Notes under the pieces: model-generated
What the model was told of the DNA's origin: nothing
The model's database searches: none
The model's input: the letters and a program-made list of their open reading frames with translations, nothing else
Virus record (IMG/VR): IMGVR_UViG_3300029787_004704
Coordinates: 43,869 to 107,868 of that record
DNA length: 64,000 bases
DNA from: a virus
Strand: one strand, 5' to 3'
Shown here: piece after piece, positions 14,260-25,700 of the stretch
Numbering within the stretch: position 1 is the stretch's first letter
How the letters are laid out: the number at the start of each line of letters is the position of its first letter
Position numbers and translations under genes: made by a program

Positions 14260-16668
14260 ATGAAGATTATCCAAGGACAGGAAAAAGTAATTCTACGAGC
14301 AGTTTCGCCGGACGGGGGAACTACATCAGGAGATTTGTTAACAGCTTTTGCAGAAGATAGTGGCACAACAGGTATTAGAATTTCCAATCTAGAAGTAGAA
14401 ACACAAACAACACTTAACAGCACAACAACCACAATTGAAGATTCGTTTTTAGAAGTAAACAGAAATAATTCAACAGCAGACAGTGAAGATTCAGGAATAT
14501 TTTTCAATAGAGGATCTGTTGATCATGCACTATTATATTGGGACGCAGGTGATGATAATTTTGTAGTAGGGACTACAACACATGAATCAACAGTAACAGC
14601 AATTTCAAATGTTACTCTCGGACAACTCAAAGTTGCCACAACCCCAAGTCATGCAAATCATGCCGCAAGTAAAAGTTATGTTGATTCAAAAACAATCACA
14701 GTAGCAGGAGACAACAGTGCGGCTATCACAATAGATTTTGATGATGCAGAATTAGTATTATCAGGAGGAACTAGTATAACCACTGCCACCACAGCAGGAG
14801 GTAACGCTTTTGAGATAAGTGTTGATGCCGCAATGACAGGAATCAACTCAATAACATCAGCCTCGGCTGAAAATATTACATTAGTAGCACAAAGTAATTT
14901 GATTGTGATCGACGATACAATCACATTTAATTCACAATTAGCATCAGATCCAAGTGCGGCAAGCATTGCCAAACTGTATGCTAAATCTCCTTCAATAGGC
15001 GGCACAGGATTATACGTAATTCATAGTGGTGTCAATGGTGGCGAATCGACAGAGATTATGGGTCAAACAAGTAACAATCTAGTTGTGTTTGGAGATGACT
15101 CAACTACAATGGAAATTTTGATTCCAGATGTTCCTTTGACTGTAAGTGGAGGTAACAGCATAACAACTTCTACTTCAAGTACACAAACTTTGACAGTAGC
15201 ATTAGACAATCAGATTTTTGTAAATGAAATATCATCAAACGACTCAACAGGCGTTACTCTCAAGGATGATTTATTATTAGCAGGAACGTTGAGAGCCGAA
15301 GATTCTACTAACATAAGTGTTGATGGAGGTATGCAGATTAGTGGTGTGGTTACTGGATTAACTATAGAAGCAACAGGTGACACAGCGGCCAATGACAATG
15401 CCGCAATGGGATATACAGCCGCAGAAGGTTTGATATTGACTGGACAAGGATCTACAAATGATGTAACAATTAAAAATGATGCTGATGCTGATGTAATTGA
15501 AATACCAACTGGTACAACCAATGTAACTATTGCAGGAACACTAGGAACAGGTGGATCTATTACTGCTACAGGCTCATTCATAATTGGCTCAGCTGACATG
15601 AACGAGGCCGACCTTGAAAAATTAGACGGAATCACAAACGGTACAGTAGCGGCATCCAAAGCAGTTGTTGTAGATGCAGACAAAGATGCATCAGGATTTA
15701 GAAACGTTACAGCAACTGGTTCATTCATAATTGGCTCAGCTGATATGAACGAAACTGATCTAGAAAAACTAGACGGAATCACAAACGGCACAGTGGCGGC
15801 AAACAAAGCAGTTGTAGTTGATGCCTCGAAAGACATCGGCACATTTGGAACAATTACTGGCAGTGCTTTAGTAGTTGAAACTATATCTTCAGCAGACTCA
15901 ACCAGTGTATTTTTTAATGATGGGATTACCATAGCAGGCTCGATCAAAGCAGATGATTCTGCTACAATTAATATTGATGATGGACTTGACGTCGAAGGTG
16001 CTGTAACTTTAGGTTCAACAGTATCGCTAGGTGACACTATGAGTATACCTGATTCTGTCAAAATATTGTTTGGTACAGGTAATGATTTAGAAATTTTCCA
16101 TGATGGTACTGATAGTGTTATTAAAGATGGCGGAGCTGGCTCACTTGAAATTAGAGCCACAGATTTAAAAATTAACAACAGTGCTAACAATCACAATATG
16201 ATCAAAGCAATTGATGGTGGTACTGTTGAACTTTATCATAATAATGTTAAAAAAATAGAAACCACTGCTACTGGCGTCACAGTGACAGGCGGAATAACAT
16301 CTTCAGGGGCAACCATAATGACACCAGTAGATGATTTAGCAACATCAACCACTGCTTTGTCATTGACTGCAACAGTTCATTCACTTGCAGTAGGTGAAGC
16401 CAATTACACTTTGGCCGCAGGTACAGAAGGACAAATTATGCACTTTGTGATTGCAGGCGGCGACTCTGTGATAGGTAATGTTGCAAACACAACTGTGACA
16501 ATATCTCAGGTTAGAGACCCAGATGATGGAGATGTGTTGGCCACTTATGCATGGAGTCCATTTATAGGAAATCAAGCAGGCGATTCAACAACACCTAAAC
16601 GTACACTGGCAACCTGTGTGTTTGCCAATGGTGCTTGGAACCTAGATCAATATAACGATATCACATAA
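14260..16668 (+). CDS. Fibre-like structural protein, 802 residues
   Basis: A Ser/Thr/Ala/Gly/Asp-rich protein with no Cys and very few Trp, of the beta-solenoid or triple-helix fibre type. It has internal repeats: two copies of a GSFIIGSADMNE...DLEKLDGI module (DNA 15574-15690 and 15721-15830), closely similar to modules in the giant fibre just downstream. IEDSFLEVNRNNSTADSEDSG resembles the LLELNKNNSGGAD module of that fibre. The C-terminal ~130 residues (from TPVDDLATSTTAL) are less repetitive and end with a Trp-containing compact region that could bind the host surface. It is probably a tail fibre or capsid-attached fibre. Which virion part it joins cannot be told. Confidence 0.75.
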   Translation: MKIIQGQEKVILRAVSPDGGTTSGDLLTAFAEDSGTTGIRISNLEVETQTTLNSTTTTIEDSFLEVNRNNSTADSEDSGIFFNRGSVDHALLYWDAGDDNFVVGTTTHESTVTAISNVTLGQLKVATTPSHANHAASKSYVDSKTITVAGDNSAAITIDFDDAELVLSGGTSITTATTAGGNAFEISVDAAMTGINSITSASAENITLVAQSNLIVIDDTITFNSQLASDPSAASIAKLYAKSPSIGGTGLYVIHSGVNGGESTEIMGQTSNNLVVFGDDSTTMEILIPDVPLTVSGGNSITTSTSSTQTLTVALDNQIFVNEISSNDSTGVTLKDDLLLAGTLRAEDSTNISVDGGMQISGVVTGLTIEATGDTAANDNAAMGYTAAEGLILTGQGSTNDVTIKNDADADVIEIPTGTTNVTIAGTLGTGGSITATGSFIIGSADMNEADLEKLDGITNGTVAASKAVVVDADKDASGFRNVTATGSFIIGSADMNETDLEKLDGITNGTVAANKAVVVDASKDIGTFGTITGSALVVETISSADSTSVFFNDGITIAGSIKADDSATINIDDGLDVEGAVTLGSTVSLGDTMSIPDSVKILFGTGNDLEIFHDGTDSVIKDGGAGSLEIRATDLKINNSANNHNMIKAIDGGTVELYHNNVKKIETTATGVTVTGGITSSGATIMTPVDDLATSTTALSLTATVHSLAVGEANYTLAAGTEGQIMHFVIAGGDSVIGNVANTTVTISQVRDPDDGDVLATYAWSPFIGNQAGDSTTPKRTLATCVFANGAWNLDQYNDIT

Positions 16669-16709
16669 TATCCCCCATAATAGATAACCCGGCCAACGAG
16701 TTGCTTTGG

Positions 16710-16717
16710 ATTAAATA
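16710..16717 (+). promoter_or_regulatory. Late element ATTAAATA, 9 bases before ATG
   Basis: It precedes the giant fibre gene. The gap is CACTCATAC and there is no Shine-Dalgarno site. Confidence 0.5.
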
Positions 16718-16726
16718 CACTCATAC

Positions 16727-19700
16727 ATGACCAAACAACGTATTCAAATAGGTGCTATTAACTCTGGATCCGGCGATACCTTAAGAGCCGCGATGATAAA
16801 AATCAATAACAACTTTGATGAGTTGTATGATTTACAGGGACAAGACTCTAGTGGTCAGGGCATTGATATAAATGGAAACACAATCACATCAAATTTTGAA
16901 GACACTGACATAACATTATCACCAAACGGCACAGGTGACATTGTAATGGATGGTGATCTTGTTGTTACTGTTATAAAATCAGATGATTCTACAGAAGTTA
17001 AAATAAGTGATTCATTGAACGTCACAGGCACAGTGACAGCAACAGCATTTGTTGGTGATGGATCAGGACTTACAGGAGTAAGTGGTAGTGGTGGTGGCGG
17101 CGGTGACTCTACAGAAGTTTACACAAATATTTTAAGATCAAATGACTCCACTGCTATCCAAGTTGCAGACAATTTAGTACCAACAGCAGATGACACTTTC
17201 AGTTTAGGTACAGCAGACAAAAAATGGTCAGCAGTGCATGTTTCCGGAGGCACTATATTCTTAGGAAACTTACAGATCAAAGATTCAGGATCAAATTCAT
17301 TACAAATTTTAAGGTCAGACGGGTCTACTACGGCGGCAGTTGAATCTACAAGCACAACATTGAATGTTGTAGGTGATGACTCCACTGACATGGAAATTGT
17401 AGTTGGCACAGATAGATTACATTTCCAAGGTGGCACAAACATTGAAACATCCACAGACAGTGGTGCACAACTTACAATATCTACAAGTAACACTCCAACA
17501 TTCAGTGGCACAGTCACAGCAGGTGGATTAACAATTGGATCAGCAGTAATTAATGAAGCAGAACTAGAAACTATTGATGGTGTCACAGCAGGCACTGTGG
17601 CAGCTTCCAAAGCAGTGATTGTTGATGCCAACAAAGACGCGGCATCATTTAGAAACATTACTGCCACTGGTGCAGTAACAGGTGGCTCTTTTGTAATTGG
17701 ATCTGCAGACATTAGTGAAGCAGATCTAGAAAAACTAGATGGAATAACAAATGGAACTGCCGCGGCAAATAAAGCAATAGTAGCTGATGGCAACATTGAT
17801 GTTACTGCAATTAGAAATCTTACACTAACAGGAAACATACAGGTTGGTGGCGACATGACTGTGAGTGGCACAACTACATCAGTCAACACAACAAATTTAG
17901 AAATATCAGATGCACTATTAGAACTAAACAAAAATAACTCAGGTGGTGCAGATACTGATGCTGGACTATTAATACAAAGAGGATCTGCAGGCAACAATGC
18001 CGCGTTTTATTGGAATGAAGGTGCTGACAAATTCAAAGCAGTATTAACCACATCGGCAGCCACAGCAAGTGCAGTCACTGACTCAAGCACAGCAACCATT
18101 GTTGCAAATCTTGAAGGAGCAGTAACAGGCAATGCCGACACAGCAACAGCTTTAGCCACAGCAAGGAATATTGGTGGTGTTAGTTTTGACGGTACTGGAA
18201 ATATAAATTTACCTGGTGTAAACACTGCCGGTGACCAAGACACAAGTGGAACTGCCGCAATAGCAACTAAGATTATAGTAACTGATAACGAAAGTACAAA
18301 TGAAAATAATGTAATTTTGTTTGCGTCTAGCGTAGGTGATTCGAGTACTGCAAGTGGAAGTGGCGTAGAATCTGATGGTAACATGACATACAATCCCAGC
18401 ACAGGCAAAATCACTGCTACTGGATTTATAGGTGCTGTAACTGGTGATGTTACAGGTGATGTTACAGGTAATGCCGACACAGCAACAGCTTTAGCCACAG
18501 CAAGAACAATAGGTGGTGTGTCATTTGATGGCACAGGAAATATTAACTTGCCAGGAGTTAACACTGCTGGTAACCAAAATACAAGTGGAACAGCCGCGAT
18601 AGCAACCCTTGTAACAGTAACTGACAACGAAAACACAAATGAAGAAAATGTTGTTACATTCGTTGCTGGTGCAGATGCAGATGGTGGCAATGTTGGCCTT
18701 GAGTCAGATGGAAACTTTACATATAATCCAAGCACAGGGGCAGTAACAGCAACAAAATTCAAAGGTGATGGATCAGAACTTACTGGAATAAGCGGTGGTG
18801 GTGGATCAAGCACATTGAACGTTGTTGGTGATGATTCAACTGACATGGAAATTACGCTTGGAACAGATAGATTATATTTCCAAGGTGGCACAAATATTTC
18901 AACGTCAACAGACAGTGGGGCACAACTAACAATTACTGTTGCTGATGCTCCAACATTTAGTGGTGCAGTCACTGCCGCTGGATTTACAATAGGCAGTGCC
19001 GCTATTAACGAATCGGAACTTGAAACAATTGATGGTGTCACAGCAGGTACTGTGGCCGCAAGTAAAGCTGTCGTAGTTGACTCGAACAAAGATGCAACAG
19101 GATTTAGAAACGTTACAGGCACAGGAGATGTCGAAGGTGCAAGTTTAACTGTTACAAGTGGCGTTGCCATTACAGCATCAAGTGGCGATGTTACTGTTGC
19201 GAATGCAACATCAAATAAAGATTTAATATTCACAGTAAATGATGGTGGCTCTGCTACTGAGGTAATGAGATTAGATGGTGATGTGTCAGCATTATTAGTG
19301 GCGTCTGGGAAAGAATTGAGATTTGCAGACTCCGGAGAAAAAATATCAGGTGACGGCACTGACTTAACCATTGCATCAGGAGCCAAAATAAACCTAACAG
19401 CAACATCGGATGTTGTTGTTCCAGCTAACGTAGGAATTACATTTGGCACTGGCGAAAAAATTGAAGGCGACAACACAGACTTAACTATTACTTCAGGTGC
19501 TAAAATTAATTTGGCAGCTACTTCAGATGTACATATTCCAAATGATGTTGGTATTGTGTTTGGTGGAGATTCAGAAAAAATTGAAGGAGATGGAACGGAC
19601 TTAGTCATATCTGCAAATAATTTAACAGTTGACGCGGCCGCTGATATAATTTTAGACGCAGGTGGCAATGACTTCCAATTCAAAGCAGGTGGCACTCACA

Positions 19701-22700
19701 TATTAAGCATTGTGAATTCATCTAGTGATGTCATAATCAAACCTATCGCTGATGCAAAAGATATAATATTGCAACAAAGAGATGGCACAGAAGTTGCTCG
19801 CGTTGAAGACAACGGAACATTCAATATTGTCACAGACAAATTAGCAATAAATGGCACAGCGGTTACATCAACTGCCGCAGAGTTAAATTTTGTTGATGGC
19901 AGTACAGCAGGCACTGTGGTGGCATCTAAAGCAGTGGTTGTCGATTCAAACAAAGATGCTGGAGACTTCCGTAACTTAACTGGAGTAACTTTAAAAGGAA
20001 CAACTTCATTACAAACACCATTGATTGAATTCACTGATGGCGACAATGCAATTACTATTGCAAATGGAGGTGGTATTACTGCTAATACAAGTTTAACATT
20101 GGCAAGTGGTGCAACTGTTACAGCAATACTTGATGAAGATAATTTTGCATCAGATTCTGACACTGCATTGGCAACACAACAATCAATCAAAGCATACGTT
20201 GGATCACAAACAGGATCATCAATCAGTATGAGAGTTGCTGGTTCATCAGATTCAACACAGGCAAACATTGATTTATCAAGCAATGAAGAATTCAGATTAA
20301 TTGGTGGCAACAGTATTACAACAACCATAGGTAGCACTGCTGACAACACAATGACTGTGGCACTGGATGATAATATTGCAATAGATGAACTCAGTGCTAA
20401 AGATTCATCGAATATCCAAATTAAATCACCTATACTTGCTGACAGTACAATAACTTCAGGAGCAATCACATCTTCAGGTGTTGTCACAGCAACTGGATTT
20501 ACTATTGGATCTGCCGCAATAAATGAAACAGAACTAGAAACTATCGATGGCATCACAGCAGGTACAGTTGCCGCGTCGAAGGCGGTCATTGTAGATTCAA
20601 ATAAAGATGTTACTGGTTTTAGAAATGTTACCGGCACAGGTGATGTTGAAGGTGCAAGTTTAACAGTTTCAAGTGGTGTGGCAATAACTGCATCAAGCGG
20701 TGATGTCACAGTTGCTAACGCAACTTCAGACAAAGATTTAATATTCACGGTTAATGATGGTGGCTCGGCTACTGAAGTGTTTAGACTTGATGGTGATGTA
20801 TCAGCTATGTTGATAGCATCAGGAAAAGAATTAAGATTTGCTGACTCAGGAGAAAAAATATCAAGTGATGGTACAGACTTAACTATCGCATCCGGTGCCA
20901 AAATTAATCTAGGAGCAACATCAGATGTTCATTTAGCCAACGATATTGGATTGGTGTTTGGTGATGCTGGTGAAAAAATTGAAGGTGATGGTACGGACTT
21001 AACCATTACAGGTAACAATATTAAATTGACTGCCACAGCAGATGTAGTGATACCGGCCAACGTTGGAATCACGTTTGGTACAGGAGAAAAAATTGAAGGT
21101 GACAGCACAGACTTAACTGTGACTTCAGGTGGGAAGATAAATTTAACAGCAACATCAGATGTTCATATTCCAAATGATGTTGGTATTGTGTTTGGTGATG
21201 CGGCAGAAAAAATTGAAGGTGACGGAACAGACTTAACCATAACAGGAAACAATATTAAATTAACTGCCGCGGCTGATATTGTTGTGCCGGCTAATGTTGG
21301 AATTACATTTGGCACCGGCGAGAAAATTGAAGGCGATAGTACAGATTTAACTGTCACATCCGGAGCAAAAATTAATCTTAATGCAACTTCTGATATTCAC
21401 ATTCCAAATGATGTTGGTATTGTATTTGGTGGCGCATCGGAAAAAATTGAAGGTGATGGCACAGACCTAGTCATATCAGCAAACAACTTGACTGTAGATG
21501 CCGCGGCCGACATAATACTTGATGCAGGTGGCAATGACTTCCAATTTAAAGCAGGCGGAACGCATATATTAAGTGTAGTGAATTCGTCAAGTGACGTAAT
21601 AATTAAACCAATTGCTGACGCAAAAGATATCATATTCCAACAAAGAGATGGCACAGAAGTTGCAAGGGTAGAAGATAATGCAACATTCAATGTTGTAACT
21701 GGTAAACTGGCAATTAATGGCACAGCAATTACATCAACGGCCGCTGAACTTAACCTAGTTGACGGCATCACAGCAGGAACAGTATCTGCCAGTAAGGCAG
21801 TAATTGCTGACTCTAATAAAGATGCATTAGGATTTAGAAATATTTCAGCAACGGGTACCGCTGAGATAGGCGGTGATTTACAAGTTGGCGGAAACTTCAC
21901 AGTATCTGGAACAACTACATCAGTTAATACAACCAACATAGAAATCCAAGACGCATTGTTAGAATTAAACAAAAATAACTCAGGTGGTGCTGATGTTGAT
22001 GCTGGAATATTCATACAACGTGGTTCGGCAGGTAACAATGCAGTATTATATTGGAATGAAGGAGATGACACATTTAAAGCAGTGTTGTCCAACTCAGTTG
22101 CAACTGCTGACGCAGTAACAGATTCGTCTTTTGCAGGATTAGAAGTAGGATCGCTCACTGTAAACGCTGGAGTGGCAATCACAGCATCGAGTGGTGATGT
22201 TACTGTTGCTAATGCAACATCAAATAAAGATTTAATATTCACTGTAAATGATGGTGGTTCAGCAACAGAAGTAATGAGACTAGATGGAGATGTATCGGCT
22301 ATACTAGTTGCATCAGGAAAAGAATTAAGATTTGCTGACTCAGGAGAAAAAATATCAGGTGATGGTACAGACTTAACCATTGCATCAGGGGCTAAAATTA
22401 ATTTATCAGCAACTTCAGATGTTGTTATACCAGCAAACGTAGGAATAACATTTGGTGATGGTGAAAAAATTGAAGGTGATGACACAAACATTACAGTCAC
22501 TTCAGGTGGCGCAATCAACTTAACTGCAACAACAGATGTTGTTGTACCTGCCAATGTTGGAATTACATTTGGTACAGGTGAAAAGATTGAAGGCGACAAC
22601 ACAGACTTAACTGTGACTTCAGGTGCTAAAATTGTATTAGCGGCAACAAGTGATGTTGAAATACCAGCAAATGTAGGAATAACATTTGGTACAGGAGAAA

Positions 22701-25700
22701 AAATTGAAGGTGACAATACAGACTTAACTATCACGTCGGGTGCTGACATAACCTTGGCGGCAACAGCAGATGTTAACATACCAGTCAATGTTGGCCTACG
22801 TCTAGGTGATGGTGGTGAGAATATCGAAACAGATAACACAGATTTAACAATTACTTCAGGTGGAAAAATTAATTTAGCAACTGCTTCAGATGTACACTTA
22901 GCCAACGATAAAGGAATAGTGTTTGGTGATGCCGGTGAGAAAATTGAAGGTGATGGCACCGACTTAACTATATCGTCAAGTGCAAAATTAAATTTAACAG
23001 CATCATCAGATGTACACATTCCAAAAAACATAGGATTAGTTTTTGATGATAATGCTAGTGAAAAAATTGAATCAGATGATACAGATTTAACTATTGCATC
23101 AGGTGCCAAAATTAATTTAAATGCAACTTCAGATGTTCACATTCCAAATGATGTAGGAATAGTATTTGGCGGTGCTTCTGAAAAAATTGAAGGTGATGGA
23201 ACTGACTTAGTCATATCAGCTAACAACTTGACTGTTGATGCGGCAGCTGATATTATACTTGACGCTGGTGGCAATGACCTTCAATTTAAAGCAGGTGGCA
23301 CACATGTCTTGAGTATTACAAATTCATCCAGTGATGTTATCATTAAACCAATTGTAGATGCAAAAGATATTATATTCCAGCAAAGAGATGGAACAGAGGT
23401 TGCTCGTATTGAAGACAATGCAACATTTAATGTTGTCACAGGCAAGTTAGCAATCAATGGCACAGCAATTACATCAACTGCCGCTGAACTAAATGCACTA
23501 GATGGCATTACTGCTGTTGTTGGTGAACTTAATGCTCTGGATATAGGTAGTACCGCTGTTGGAACTGCTGTTGCATCTAAGGCAGTGATACTAGATTCAA
23601 ATAAAGATTATACTGGCATAAGAAACTTAACTACAACTGGTTCATTCATAATTGGTAATGCGGACATGAATGAAACTGATCTAGAAAAACTAGATGGTAT
23701 CACAAACGGAACTGTGGCAGCTAACAAAGCAGTTGTTGTTGATGGTGACAAAGACGCTGGTTCATTTAGAAATATTACAGCAACAGGTACAGTAACCACA
23801 GCAATACTGGATGTAAACTCAATTAAATCAACTGATTCATCTAACATACGTATTGATGAAGGCCTTGATGTAGTAGGTGGATTATTCCTTTCAGAAATAA
23901 ATTCAATAGATTCAAGTGCAATTGAAGTAAATGAAGTTACTAATTTCAATGCAAACGTAGTTGTCAAAGCAGATGTAACAACAACTGGTTCATTTATTAT
24001 TGGCTCAGCGTCAATGAATGAAACTGATTTAGAAAAATTAGATGGCATTACAAATGGTGCTGGTGCGGCAAACAAAGCATTGGTGTTAGATGGAAGTGCT
24101 GATGTGGCATCTGGCTTAAGAAACTTAACAGCAAGTGGCACTATTACAGGTGGCACAATCACATTAGATGGAGGATTTTCGGCAACAGAATCAAGTGGTG
24201 ATGTCACAGTTGCTAATGCAACATCAAACAAAGATTTAATATTCACTGTAAACGACGGTGGCTCTGCTACTGAAGTGTTTAGACTTGATGGTGATGTGTC
24301 AGCACTACTAGTTGCGTCTGGGAAAGAATTGAGATTTGCTGATTCAGGCGAAAAAATATCAGGTGATGGCACAGATTTAACTATTGCATCAGGAGCCAAA
24401 ATTAATTTAACTGCCACTTCAGATGTTGTTGTACCAGCAAACGTAGGAATAACATTTGGTACAGGTGAGAAGATTGAAGGTGATAACACTGATCTTACAA
24501 TAACATCAGGTGCAAAAATTAATTTAGCCGCAACATCAGATGTTCACATTCCAAATGATGTTGGTATTGTGTTTGGTGGTGATTCAGAAAAGATCGAAGG
24601 TGATGGCACTGACTTAGTCATATCAGCAAATAACCTCACAGTGGATGCCGCGGCTGACATTATACTTGATGCCGGTGGCAATGACTTCCAATTCAAAGCA
24701 GGCGGCACTCACATATTAAGTGTAGTAAACTCATCCAGTGATGTTATTATTAAACCAATTGTAGATGCAAAAGATATTATATTCCAACAGAGAGATGGAA
24801 CAGAAGTTGCTCGTGTAGAAGACAATGGTACGTTCAATGTTGTTACCAGCAAGTTAGCAATAAACGGTACAGCAATTACTTCAACGGCCGCTGAACTAAA
24901 TGCACTAGATGGCATTACTGCTGTTGTTGGCGAACTTAATGCACTAGACCTTGGCAGCACAGCAGTTGGAACTGCTATTGCATCCAAAGCTGTTATTTTA
25001 GATTCAAACAAAGATTATACTGGGTTAAGAAACGTCACACTATCAGGTGAACTTGATGCAGGAAGTTTAGATATATCAGGTGATGCTGACATAGACGGTA
25101 CTTTAGAAACAGACGCATTAACAATTGGCGGCACTGCTATCGCAGATGTAATTGCAGGAACCACAGTCAACCTTGCCACACTAGCGTCAACTGTCACTAT
25201 TACAGACAACGAATCAACCAATGAAAACAATGCTTTAGTCTTTACTGCCGGCGGCGATACAGATGGTGGTAACCTTGGATTAGAATCAGATGGTACATGT
25301 ACATACAATCCAAGCACAGGTAAAATAACTGCCACAGGATTTGTAGGTGACTTAACAGGAACGGCATCTGCCGCTCAATACTCTGACTTGGCAGAACGTT
25401 ATCATGCTGATGCTGTGATGGAAAAAGGTGACATTGTTGAGATAGGTGGCGAAAATGAAATTACTAAGTCTACACAAGCAGTAAGTCCAGATGTGTTTGG
25501 TGTAATATCTCATGAGGATCAAGCGGCATTTAAAATGAATGACGGACTTCCTGATGATACTCACCCACTAGTGGCACTAACTGGAAGAGCAGATGTAAAA
25601 GTGATAGGACCAATCAACAAAGGCGACAGACTTGTCACATCATCTACACCAGGCGTTGCACGTAAGGCATTGATGTCTGAATGCACAGCATTTACAGTAA

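Noticed and set aside
18007-24489. Long minus-strand open frames (562, 401, 570, 293 codons) opposite the giant fibre
   Set aside because: They mirror the repeats of the plus-strand gene and have Pro/Ser/Val-rich low-complexity products. They lack start signals; their openness comes from codon bias of the fibre gene.
19162-24905. Repeats in the 19-25 kb region as CRISPR or satellite
   Set aside because: The repeats are in frame, of codon-multiple length, inside one open frame and differ at third positions; they are protein repeats.
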